Below, piece after piece: positions 50,389-59,470 of a stretch of DNA of 64,000 nucleotides; the first letter of the stretch is position 1, and every line of letters begins with the position of its first letter. The stretch comes from Cellvibrio sp. UBA7661 (lineage in GTDB: Bacteria > Pseudomonadota > Gammaproteobacteria > Pseudomonadales > Cellvibrionaceae), in contig DLHT01000003.1 in NCBI GenBank assembly GCA_002483365.1, positions 248,001-312,000 on the forward strand, written 5' to 3'. The notes beneath the pieces are model-generated. The model did no database searches. It was given only the letters and a program-made list of their open reading frames with translations, and was not told where the DNA came from. Made by a program: the position numbers and the translations under genes.

Positions 50389-52641
50389 ATGAAATTTCGC
50401 TTTCCTATTGTCATCATCGATGAAGACTTCCGCTCCGAGAATACCTCGGGTTCCGGCATACGCGCGCTAGCCAATGCTATCGAGCAAGAAAACTGGGAGG
50501 TACTGGGTGTTACAAGCTACGGTGATTTGTCGCAGTTCGCGCAGCAGCAATCGCGCGCCTCTGCGTTTATTTTATCGATCGATGACGAAGAGTTTGGCAC
50601 CGGCTCGCAAGAAGAGACCGATCACGCCCTGAAAGCCCTGCGCGCGTTTGTGGAAGAAATCCGCTACAAAAACGCCGATATCCCGATTTACCTGTATGGT
50701 GAGACGCGTACCTCGCGCCATATCCCCAACGATATTTTGCGCGAGCTGCACGGCTTCATTCATATGTTTGAAGACACGCCTGAATTTGTGGCGCGCCACA
50801 TTATCCGCGAAGCCCAATCCTACCTGGACGGTTTGGCGCCGCCTTTCTTCCGCGCGCTGGTGCACTACGCGCAGGATGGCTCTTATTCCTGGCACTGCCC
50901 CGGTCACTCCGGTGGCGTGGCCTTTTTGAAATCGCCCATTGGCCAGATGTTCCACCAGTTCTTCGGTGAGCGCATGCTGCGCGCCGACGTGTGTAACGCG
51001 GTAGAAGAGCTCGGTCAATTACTCGATCACACCGGCCCTATCGCTGCATCCGAGCGCAACGCGGCGCGCATTTTCAATGCCGACCATTGCTACTTCGTTA
51101 CCAACGGAACTTCTACCTCTAACAAGATGGTATGGCACTCCACCGTGGCACCGGGCGATATTGTGGTAGTAGATCGCAACTGCCATAAATCCATTCTGCA
51201 CTCGATCATCATGTGCGGTGCGATTCCGGTATTCCTGATGCCGACACGCAACAACCTCGGCATTATTGGCCCAATTCCGCTGGAAGAATTCACCCCGGAA
51301 AGCATTGAGCGCAAAATTCAGGCGAATCCGTTTGCACGAGAAGCAGCCAATAAAAAGCCGCGCATCCTCACCATTACCCAATCGACTTACGATGGTGTGC
51401 TCTACAACGTCGAGACGTTGAAAAATATGCTCGATGGCAAGATTGATACCCTGCACTTTGACGAAGCCTGGCTGCCCCACGCCACCTTCCACAGCTTCTA
51501 TAAAGACATGCACGCGATTGGCAAAGACCGCCCGCGCGCCAAAGAGTCGATGATTTTCTCCACCCAATCCACCCACAAACTGCTCGCCGGTTTGTCGCAA
51601 GCTTCACAGGTATTGGTGCGCGAATCAGAAACCGTCAAGTTGGATGAAGATGCTTTCAATGAAGCCTATTTGATGCACACCTCTACATCGCCGCAGTATT
51701 CCATCATCGCCTCCTGCGATGTGGCGGCTGCCATGATGGAAGCGCCCGGTGGTCAGGCCTTGGTAGAAGAGTCGATTCTGGAAGCGCTAGATTTCCGTCG
51801 CGCCATGAAAAAAGTGGACGCCGAATGGGGTCAGGATTGGTGGTTCCAGGTCTGGGGTCCGGATGAATTTGCCGAAGACGGTGTTGGCTCGCGCGAAGAT
51901 TGGGTATTGCGCAGCGACGACAACTGGCACGGTTTCGGCAAACTCGCGCCGAACTTCAACATGCTCGACCCGATCAAAGCCACCATCGTTAACCCGGGCT
52001 TGTCGGTCAATGGCCAATTTGCCGAGACCGGCATTCCCGCGTCGATCGTCACTAAATATTTGGCAGAGAACGGCGTAATTATCGAGAAGTGCGGCCTCTA
52101 CTCGTTCTTCATCATGTTCACCATCGGCATCACCAAAGGCCGCTGGAATACCTTGGTAGCCGCGCTGCAACAATTCAAAGATGACTACGACAAGAACGCG
52201 CCTATGTGGCGCATCATGCCGGAGTTTGCGCAAGCCAACCCGCGCTACGAGCGCATGGGCCTGCGCGATCTTTGCCAGCAGATCCACGATTTCTACAAAG
52301 CCTACGACGTTGCGCGCTTGACCACGGAAATGTATTTGTCCGACATGCAACCGGCGATGAAACCCTCCGATGCGTTTGCAAAAATGGCACATCGCGAAAT
52401 CGAGCGCGTGCCAATCGACCAGCTTGAGGGTCGCATCACTGCGATTTTGTTAACACCTTATCCGCCAGGTATTCCGCTGTTGATTCCAGGCGAGCGTTTT
52501 AACAAAACCATCGTGGACTATTTGAAATTCGCACGCGATTTCAACGAGAAATTCCCCGGCTTTGAAACCGACGTACACGGCTTGGTGAAACGCGAAGTGG
52601 ATGGCAAAAAAGATTATTACGTTGACTGCGTAAAACAATAA
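50389..52641 (+). CDS. PLP-dependent Orn/Lys/Arg decarboxylase (fold type I)
   Basis: Basic amino acid decarboxylase of 750 residues. It has the N-terminal receiver-like wing domain (FRFPIVIIDEDFRSENTSG), the large PLP domain with HCPGHSGG, TNGTSTSNK, HFDEAW and the Schiff-base Lys in STHKLLAGLSQAS, and the C-terminal domain (TPYPPGIPLLIPGE). Length equals Pseudomonas LdcA and E. coli AdiA; lysine or arginine as substrate cannot be told apart by eye. The product, cadaverine or agmatine, would serve polyamine synthesis or acid resistance. ATG 50389 is the start. A strong terminator follows. Confidence 0.9.
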   Translation: MKFRFPIVIIDEDFRSENTSGSGIRALANAIEQENWEVLGVTSYGDLSQFAQQQSRASAFILSIDDEEFGTGSQEETDHALKALRAFVEEIRYKNADIPIYLYGETRTSRHIPNDILRELHGFIHMFEDTPEFVARHIIREAQSYLDGLAPPFFRALVHYAQDGSYSWHCPGHSGGVAFLKSPIGQMFHQFFGERMLRADVCNAVEELGQLLDHTGPIAASERNAARIFNADHCYFVTNGTSTSNKMVWHSTVAPGDIVVVDRNCHKSILHSIIMCGAIPVFLMPTRNNLGIIGPIPLEEFTPESIERKIQANPFAREAANKKPRILTITQSTYDGVLYNVETLKNMLDGKIDTLHFDEAWLPHATFHSFYKDMHAIGKDRPRAKESMIFSTQSTHKLLAGLSQASQVLVRESETVKLDEDAFNEAYLMHTSTSPQYSIIASCDVAAAMMEAPGGQALVEESILEALDFRRAMKKVDAEWGQDWWFQVWGPDEFAEDGVGSREDWVLRSDDNWHGFGKLAPNFNMLDPIKATIVNPGLSVNGQFAETGIPASIVTKYLAENGVIIEKCGLYSFFIMFTIGITKGRWNTLVAALQQFKDDYDKNAPMWRIMPEFAQANPRYERMGLRDLCQQIHDFYKAYDVARLTTEMYLSDMQPAMKPSDAFAKMAHREIERVPIDQLEGRITAILLTPYPPGIPLLIPGERFNKTIVDYLKFARDFNEKFPGFETDVHGLVKREVDGKKDYYVDCVKQ

Positions 52642-52673
52642 AGCTGCCGTTCATGGACAGGATGTTATAAATT

Positions 52674-52708
52674 AAAAAGCCACCCCATGCGAATGCGGTG
52701 GCTTTTTT
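52674..52708 (+). terminator. Terminator after the decarboxylase gene
   Basis: AAAAAGCCACC pairs with GGTGGCTTTTTT around a 12-nt centre: classical Rho-independent form on both strands. Confidence 0.9.
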
Positions 52709-52740
52709 GTCGTTATCATAAAGCCAGGAAGGTACATGTT

Positions 52741-53577
52741 ATGAGCAAAGTAAAATTATTCGAAAACCAACACATTCGCAGCCACTGGGATGCCGGGCAG
52801 GAGCAATGGTATTTTAGTGTGATTGATATTATCCAAGCGCTTACAGGGTCTGAACGCCCTAGAAAGTATTGGAGTGACCTGAAAAAAAAGCTCCAAAAAG
52901 AGGGTAGTCAGTTGTCCGATAAAATCGGACAACTGAAAATGCCATCTGCGGATGGCAAGTCTTACCTTACCGATGTAGCTAATACCGAAACCTTGCTACG
53001 TCTTATCCAATCCATTCCTTCTCCTAATGCAGAACCCTTCAAGCTCTGGTTGGCACAAGTAGGTTATGAGCGGTTGGAGGAAAACGAAGACCCGGAACTC
53101 ACCATTGATCGTGCACTGGAAACCTATCTGGCCAAGGGTTATTCCAAAGAATGGATTAACCAACGTCTTAAAAGCATTGAAGTGCGCAAGGAGCTAACCG
53201 ATGAATGGGAAGCTCGGGGAGTAAAGCGCGGAATGGAATTCGCTATCCTGACCGATGAAATCACCCGTGCATGGAGCGGGCTGACAACCAAAGAGTATAA
53301 ACAGTTTAAGAATCTTAAAAAGGAAAACCTGCGCGATAATATGAGCAACTTGGAATTGGTGTTGAATATGCTGGCAGAGGCAACAACTACTGAAATTTCC
53401 AAAGAGCTTGAGCCACAAAATTTTGCTGAGAATAAACAAGTCGCTCATCAAGGCGGTGAAGTGGCAGGTAATGCACGTAAGGATATTGAATCAAAAACGG
53501 GTAAAAAAGTAGTGACATCAAAAACAGCATCGCAGTTAAGTCAATCACTAAAATTAGCATCTAAAAAAAGCGAATAA
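52741..53577 (+). CDS. BRO-N domain protein (phage antirepressor-like)
   Basis: Protein of 278 residues with an N-terminal BRO domain (WYFSVIDIIQALTGSERPRKYWSDLKK across residues 24-50, LLRLIQSIPSPNAEPFKLWL) and a C-terminal part with KRGMEFAILTDEI and LELVLNMLAEATTTEISKE. Such genes are widespread outside prophages and are thought to bind DNA; their cell role is unknown. A perfect 13-bp-arm palindrome lies inside the coding region at 52908-52936. It lies between the decarboxylase terminator and the macroglobulin gene with no phage genes near, so it looks like a cargo gene. Confidence 0.85.
   Translation: MSKVKLFENQHIRSHWDAGQEQWYFSVIDIIQALTGSERPRKYWSDLKKKLQKEGSQLSDKIGQLKMPSADGKSYLTDVANTETLLRLIQSIPSPNAEPFKLWLAQVGYERLEENEDPELTIDRALETYLAKGYSKEWINQRLKSIEVRKELTDEWEARGVKRGMEFAILTDEITRAWSGLTTKEYKQFKNLKKENLRDNMSNLELVLNMLAEATTTEISKELEPQNFAENKQVAHQGGEVAGNARKDIESKTGKKVVTSKTASQLSQSLKLASKKSE
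52908..52936. other. Perfect inverted repeat inside the BRO gene
   Basis: TCAGTTGTCCGAT (52908-52920), spacer AAA, then its exact complement (52924-52936). It codes for SQLSDKIGQLK. It could be a binding site for the protein itself or an mRNA hairpin. Confidence 0.7.
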
Positions 53578-53627
53578 TTTTTAGCTAAAAATTAACTTCA
53601 CCTATCACAACCAAACAGGGAAATATT

Positions 53628-56600
53628 ATGCGTGTTCATTGGTTTTCTTATTGTGCGATTACCGCTTTGGCTTTTTTGCTCAGTGCGTGTGACAAACCCG
53701 CATCAGAACAAAAAACACAATCGGCACCGCTTGATATAAAAACAGCAGAGGCCATAGCACCGGATTGGGAAGCACATATTGCTGACTACCCCAAACGCTG
53801 GATTGCCACTGAAGCGCCTATGTACATCCGCTTCACACATCCGGTGATAAGCGAAACCGAAGTGAACACCGCATTTGATCCCAAGCAGGTGTCGCTGGAT
53901 ATAAAAATCCCCGTCAACCTCACTTTTACCTCCACAACAGACCTGCGCATCCAACCGATTGAACGATTGCCGGGCGATACCAAAATTCGCGTGCGCCTAA
54001 GCCCCAAAGGGTTGAGTGGAATCGAAAGCTCACTCGATGATTTTGAATTTGAAGTGCATACCATCAAACAGGATTTTGATTTACGTGTAGACAGTTTGAG
54101 CACGCAAGACGATGACGAAAACGTTATGCAGTTGAGCGGTGCAATTACCACCGCCGACACCAGTGAACTGGATGCAGTGAAAAAAATCCTGCGCATCCAG
54201 GTGAATGGCCGGGATACCAACGCGGTCTGGTCACAGGAATTGGATAAAAAAACACATCGCTTTTTGATTACCGGCATTGAACGCGGTGAGGCCGCTGGCT
54301 CCATTCATTTGGAGTGGGACGGTACTGCTATTGGCTCAGACGATAAAGGTGCGCGCGATATTGAAATCCCTGCACAAAAAGCGTTTCAAATTACTGGCGT
54401 GCAAGTCACACACAAACCCAATACCACCATCGACATTCAATTTTCTGAAGAGCTGGACAACACCCAAAACCTCAGCGGTTTGGTAACGCTTGAAGGCAAA
54501 CCCGTGAATGTCGTTGTGGATGGCAGCGTGTTGCGTTACACGCCCGACAAACTCGACGCAGGCGAACTTAATTTAACCATCAACGGTAGCGTCAACAGTA
54601 AAAAGCGCAAAAGTCTGGGCAGTGATTACCAACAAAAAATTGTTTTGGAATTAGTAAAGCCATTAGTTCGCTTTGTAGGTAGCACCTCCATATTACCGCC
54701 AGCAAAACAAATTTCTGTTCCGTTTGAAGCAGCGGGCGTGGATTCAGTACAAGTAATCGCCTTTAAAGTATTTGCCAATAACATCGGCCAGTATTTACAA
54801 GACTATCAATTGACCGCAGCTTACGCCGCTACTGATACTGGCCGCTACTTGTGGCGTAAAACCTACAACCTGCCAGAAATTCCACGCAGTGGTGTGCAAC
54901 GTTTTAATCTTGACCTGACCGAGTTAATGGCGCAGCACCCGGAAGGATTAATCCGTTTGGAATTGCGTATTGACCGCAGCAATTCTATTTACACTTGCGA
55001 TCAAGCGCGCCCCACAGAACCTACCAGCAAAATGCCGGAAAATGCTGATGGTGAAAATTATTACGACCGCGAAGAAGAACCGGCCTGGTATCAACAATAT
55101 TATCAATCCAGCGGTTACTACAATTACAGCGAACGCAATAATCCCTGTGACGATACTTACTATTATTACGGCGACAATATTTCATCGGCGCGCAATTTTA
55201 TTGTCTCTGATATAGGTTTGATGGCAAAGCGTGGCAGCGACAACCAATTGCATATTATCAGCACTGAATTAACCACCGCCAAACCGTTGGATGGCACCGA
55301 GGTAACGGCGTATAACTATCAGCGCCAGCCCATCGGCAGTGGAAAAACTGACAGTTACGGCATGTTGCAATTGAATACCGATGGCACGGCATTTTATCTG
55401 GAAGCCAAAAAAGATAAGCAGGTCGGCTACTTGCGTGTGCGCAACAGTGAAGCACTGCCCACCAACCAATTTGATGTGAGCGGTGAACACATTAAAGGTG
55501 GGCTGAAAGGATTTTTATACGGCGAACGCGATGTATGGCGGCCGGGCGATGATATTTTCCTGACCTTTATTTTGGAAGATAAAACCCAACAACTACCAGC
55601 GAACCACCCAGTTACGTTGGATTTGTTTGATCCCAGCGGGAAAAAAGTGCTGAGCCAAACTAACGTTCAGCCCGTTAATGATTTTTATACATTTAATCTG
55701 CGCACCGATGAAAACGCACCTACCGGAAATTATCGCGCAGTGGTGCATGTGGGCAACCGCTATTTTGACCAATTGTTAAAAATCGAAATGGTTGTTCCCA
55801 ATCGTATTAAAGTCGATTTAACGCCAGCAGAAACACCCTTGCGCATTGGCAACATGCCAACCCAAGTCAGTTTATTTGCGCAATGGTTGCAAGGTGCAAC
55901 CGCGAAAAATTTAAAATCCGATTCTGAATTAAAACTCTTTCCGAAAGCCTCGGTGTTTGCAGGCTTCGAACAATTTGTGTTTGATGACCCTGTGCGCAGT
56001 TTTTCCAGCAGCACCCAAAAAGTGTTTGATGGGCAATTGGATGAAAAAGGCTATGCCAGTTTTCCAGTGAATGTGAGTTTGTCATCACCACCGCCGGGCA
56101 AATTAACAGCATCCTTCACTACCCGCGTATTTGAAGAGAGCGGCAACTTCAGCACCATTTTACGGCCCTATGAATTATTGCCGTTTGATCACTGGGTGGG
56201 TTTAAACATTCCCAAAGGCAGCGGTTATATGGATGCCATCAGCCGCGATGAAGATCATCCTATTCTGATCCAAACCTTAAATGCACAAGGTAAAGCTGAA
56301 GCAAACCGCACCGTTGAAGTGAATGTATATGAAATCGGCTGGCGCTGGTGGTGGGATGAAGAAAATGAAAATCTCGCAGAATATTTTAATAATTCCACAC
56401 ATCGCTCAGTGGCGACTGAAACCCTGGTGAGCGATAGCAACGGTCGCATCAATTGGAAATTGGAAAAAAATAAATACGATTGGGGCCGTCACATTATCCG
56501 CGCGTGCGATATTGAAACGGGCGATGCGGGTCACTGCTCTGGTGAAGTGGTTTATTTGGGCTGGAGTTACGGCTCATCCACCAACAGTGATTCTGCAACA

Positions 56601-59288
56601 CAATTAATGCTGTCTACGGATAAAGAAAAATATCAGGTGGGCGATATTGCCAAAGTGCGTTTACCTAAAGCACGCGAGGGCCGCGCATTAATCAGTATTG
56701 AAAATGGCAGCAAAGTATTGGAATCGCGCTGGTTGGATTTGCAACAAGGCCAAACCGAAATTGATATTCCCATCACTCAGGCGATGGCACCTAATGTGTA
56801 TGCGAATATCACGTTGTTGCTGCCACATCAGGAGCGCGTTGCCGAAGCACCTATGCGTTTATACGGCATAGTGCCGCTGTTGGTGGAAGACCCTGCAACA
56901 CGTTTGGTACCCGCATTAGAGGTAGCTGAAAAAGTCCGGCCAGAAACAGAATTCACGATTAAAGTGAGCGAGCAAAACCAACGCGCAATGACCTACACAT
57001 TAGCGATGGTGGACGAAGGTTTGCTTGGCCTTACCAATTTCCATGCGCCCGACGCACACGATTATTTTTACAAACGCGAAGCACTGGGTGTACGCACCTG
57101 GGATTTATTCGACATGGTGGTGGGCGGCTATGGCGCATCACTGGAACGCGTTTTAGCAATTGGCGGTTCCGATGCAGCACTGGAAGCCGAACGTAAACGC
57201 CGTGAACGCCGCTTTCCACCGGTGGTGAAATTTCTCGGTGCATTTGAATTAAAAGCGGGTGAAACACGCGAGCATAAAATTCAATTGCCGCCTTATATGG
57301 GCTCGGTGCGCGTTATGTTGGTAGCGGGCGATACCGCTAACAATGCAAAAGCCGATAAAGCAGTGAGCGCGTATGGCAGCATTGAAAAAACCGTTACTGT
57401 CACGCAACCTGTCACGTTATTTGCAACACTGCCGCGCGTGCTTGGGCCAGGTGAATCCGTTAACTTACCGGTGAACGTATTTGTGAGCGAAGCGAATATC
57501 CAGAGCGTGGATATTTCTGTGGAAGCGAATGAAATATTCACCATCGAGAAGGGCAGTGCAACGCTCAGCTTTAATGAACCGGGCGATGCAATTGCCAACT
57601 TGCAACTCAAAGTCAATGACCGTATCGGCAAAGGCCATGTAAAAATTACCGCGCGCTCGGGCAATGAAATCGCCACGCAAGATATTTATATCGATTCGCG
57701 CGCGGCAAATCCGCCCACTACCGTTTGGGAAAATAAATTGCTACAACCGGGCGAGACCTGGACATCGCCGCTGCAACAAAATGGCATGATCGGTACCAAT
57801 AGCGCCAGCCTTGAAGTCAGCACACTGCCGCCCTTGAATTTGGAGCAGCGGCTGGAATATTTAATTGGTTATCCGCATGGGTGTATTGAACAAACCACCT
57901 CCGCCGTATTTCCACAATTGCGTTTGGAAAAATTGGTCAACTTAACCGACGCACAAAAAGCCGATATTGAACACAACATCAATGCAGGCGTTAAACGTCT
58001 TGCGAGTTTCCAACATGCAAGCGGTGGATTTTCTTATTGGCCGGGCGATGGCTATGTGAATGAATGGGCATCCAGTTATGCAGGGCACTTTTTGTTGGAA
58101 GCAAAACGGGCGGGCTATTCGGTTCCAAAAAATTTGCTGGATAATTGGATTCGCTACCAGACCAATGCTGCACGCAATCCACAAATTGAAGGCAATTATT
58201 ACGATGAAGTCGTGCTGGCCTATCGCCTGTACACATTGGCACTAGCCGACAAAGCCGAATTACCGGCTATGAACCGTTTGCGCGAAACATTTAAATCCGC
58301 AACCCAAAATAACCAACAGGATTACCGCCTGCCTGCACGCTGGTTACTGGCAATGGCATATCAACATGTAGGATTAAAAGATGCCGCGCAAGATGTAATG
58401 GGCGCAGTATCGAATAACGTTCCTGTTTATAAAGAGGCCGGATATACCTACGGTTCTGATATGCGCGACCGCGGCTTATTGCTCGCAACACTGGTGAGTT
58501 TGGATTCAAACAAAGACCTTACCTGGCAAGTGGCTGAACAAGTAGCAACTGATTTATCCAACGATAGCTGGTACTCCACACAAAGTATCGCGTGGGGCTT
58601 ATTGGCCATGAGCGAATTTTCTGCCGCCAATGTGAGCAGTAACGGTGTGAAATTCGCGTATCAACAACACGGCGAAAACAATTGGATCACGCAAGCCAGC
58701 AACAATGCCTTGTTCCGCACCGCGATCAATAATCCGCAAGTGACTGTGCGCAATGATCACGACAAACCCATTCGTGTGCTGGTGAGTAACCGTGGCATTC
58801 CCGCCAATTTGCATGAAGAACCCGGTAGCGACGGCCTTGCAATGCAGGTGGATTTTTTAACGCTGGACAATAAACCGCTTAGCGTTGAGCAATTGCCACA
58901 AGGGCAGGATTTTGTTGCGGAGGTCACCATCACTGGTGAGTTCGATAAATTGCTCACCAGTAATATCGAAAATATTGCACTCACCGCCGTTGTACCCAGC
59001 GGTTGGCAAATCCGCAACGAACGCCTCGAAGGTGCGCAAATGCCCAAAGGCATCGACTATATGGATATCCGCGATGACCGCGTACTCGCCTATTTTAGTT
59101 TGTGGCGCAATTACTACTGGAATTATCGCTACCAAGATCGCAACCAAACCAGCGTGACATTGCGCATTATTTTAAACGCGAGTTACGCCGGTAAATTCTA
59201 TTTACCCGGTTGGCACACCAGCGCTATGTACAATGAAAAAATACATGCAAAAAGCAAAGGGTATTGGGTAGAGGTTGTAGATAACTAA
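53628..59288 (+). CDS. Alpha-2-macroglobulin family lipoprotein (YfhM-like)
   Basis: Periplasmic protease trap of 1886 residues. It has a lipobox (LLSAC, Cys21), a run of macroglobulin domains, a Tyr-rich insert at about residues 480-525 (EPAWYQQYYQSSGYYNY), the MG/bait region, the domain with PATRLVPALEVAEKVRPET, and the thioester PHGCIEQTTS with Cys1419 and Gln intact, followed by the complement-type alpha/alpha toroid (GGFSYWPGDGYVNEWASSYA). Known YfhM proteins protect the cell envelope against foreign proteases with PBP1C; no pbpC lies next to it here. ATG 53628 follows AGGGAAA. Confidence 0.93.
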   Translation: MRVHWFSYCAITALAFLLSACDKPASEQKTQSAPLDIKTAEAIAPDWEAHIADYPKRWIATEAPMYIRFTHPVISETEVNTAFDPKQVSLDIKIPVNLTFTSTTDLRIQPIERLPGDTKIRVRLSPKGLSGIESSLDDFEFEVHTIKQDFDLRVDSLSTQDDDENVMQLSGAITTADTSELDAVKKILRIQVNGRDTNAVWSQELDKKTHRFLITGIERGEAAGSIHLEWDGTAIGSDDKGARDIEIPAQKAFQITGVQVTHKPNTTIDIQFSEELDNTQNLSGLVTLEGKPVNVVVDGSVLRYTPDKLDAGELNLTINGSVNSKKRKSLGSDYQQKIVLELVKPLVRFVGSTSILPPAKQISVPFEAAGVDSVQVIAFKVFANNIGQYLQDYQLTAAYAATDTGRYLWRKTYNLPEIPRSGVQRFNLDLTELMAQHPEGLIRLELRIDRSNSIYTCDQARPTEPTSKMPENADGENYYDREEEPAWYQQYYQSSGYYNYSERNNPCDDTYYYYGDNISSARNFIVSDIGLMAKRGSDNQLHIISTELTTAKPLDGTEVTAYNYQRQPIGSGKTDSYGMLQLNTDGTAFYLEAKKDKQVGYLRVRNSEALPTNQFDVSGEHIKGGLKGFLYGERDVWRPGDDIFLTFILEDKTQQLPANHPVTLDLFDPSGKKVLSQTNVQPVNDFYTFNLRTDENAPTGNYRAVVHVGNRYFDQLLKIEMVVPNRIKVDLTPAETPLRIGNMPTQVSLFAQWLQGATAKNLKSDSELKLFPKASVFAGFEQFVFDDPVRSFSSSTQKVFDGQLDEKGYASFPVNVSLSSPPPGKLTASFTTRVFEESGNFSTILRPYELLPFDHWVGLNIPKGSGYMDAISRDEDHPILIQTLNAQGKAEANRTVEVNVYEIGWRWWWDEENENLAEYFNNSTHRSVATETLVSDSNGRINWKLEKNKYDWGRHIIRACDIETGDAGHCSGEVVYLGWSYGSSTNSDSATQLMLSTDKEKYQVGDIAKVRLPKAREGRALISIENGSKVLESRWLDLQQGQTEIDIPITQAMAPNVYANITLLLPHQERVAEAPMRLYGIVPLLVEDPATRLVPALEVAEKVRPETEFTIKVSEQNQRAMTYTLAMVDEGLLGLTNFHAPDAHDYFYKREALGVRTWDLFDMVVGGYGASLERVLAIGGSDAALEAERKRRERRFPPVVKFLGAFELKAGETREHKIQLPPYMGSVRVMLVAGDTANNAKADKAVSAYGSIEKTVTVTQPVTLFATLPRVLGPGESVNLPVNVFVSEANIQSVDISVEANEIFTIEKGSATLSFNEPGDAIANLQLKVNDRIGKGHVKITARSGNEIATQDIYIDSRAANPPTTVWENKLLQPGETWTSPLQQNGMIGTNSASLEVSTLPPLNLEQRLEYLIGYPHGCIEQTTSAVFPQLRLEKLVNLTDAQKADIEHNINAGVKRLASFQHASGGFSYWPGDGYVNEWASSYAGHFLLEAKRAGYSVPKNLLDNWIRYQTNAARNPQIEGNYYDEVVLAYRLYTLALADKAELPAMNRLRETFKSATQNNQQDYRLPARWLLAMAYQHVGLKDAAQDVMGAVSNNVPVYKEAGYTYGSDMRDRGLLLATLVSLDSNKDLTWQVAEQVATDLSNDSWYSTQSIAWGLLAMSEFSAANVSSNGVKFAYQQHGENNWITQASNNALFRTAINNPQVTVRNDHDKPIRVLVSNRGIPANLHEEPGSDGLAMQVDFLTLDNKPLSVEQLPQGQDFVAEVTITGEFDKLLTSNIENIALTAVVPSGWQIRNERLEGAQMPKGIDYMDIRDDRVLAYFSLWRNYYWNYRYQDRNQTSVTLRIILNASYAGKFYLPGWHTSAMYNEKIHAKSKGYWVEVVDN

Positions 59289-59320
59289 CATGAAGAAATT
59301 CGAGCAGCAGAGAATTCGTG

Positions 59321-59400
59321 ATGGTTAACCCTGTTATGTTAATTACCGGTGCAAGCAGCGGCCTATTGGCAGTTTGGTAGATGTGAGCGGCGGGCGTTAG
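59321..59400 (+). pseudogene. Deletion relic of a short-chain dehydrogenase gene
   Basis: ATG 59321 opens MVNPVMLITGASSG, the start of an SDR with its nucleotide-binding motif, but stops after 19 codons. Two frames over, the last bases read GSLVDVSGGR then TAG, a typical SDR C-terminus. An internal deletion has left the two ends fused in 80 bp between the macroglobulin gene and a terminator. Confidence 0.7.
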
Positions 59401-59420
59401 ATAAATAATGTTTTCCAATA

Positions 59421-59451
59421 AAAAACGGCAGAAAAATATCTGCCGTTTTTT
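59421..59451. terminator. Bidirectional terminator between macroglobulin and CBM6 genes
   Basis: AAAAACGGCAGA pairs with TCTGCCGTTTTTT across the loop AAAATA. It serves the plus-strand macroglobulin gene and the minus-strand CBM6 gene. Confidence 0.9.
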
Positions 59452-59470
59452 GTTTACATCGTTTAAAAAA

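Noticed and set aside
50572..52392. Several 140-200-codon open frames on the minus strand
   Set aside because: Shadows of the G+C-richer decarboxylase gene; no start signals or motifs.
52741..53577. Prophage remnant around the BRO gene
   Set aside because: No integrase, structural or lysis gene lies near; both flanks are ordinary chromosomal genes.
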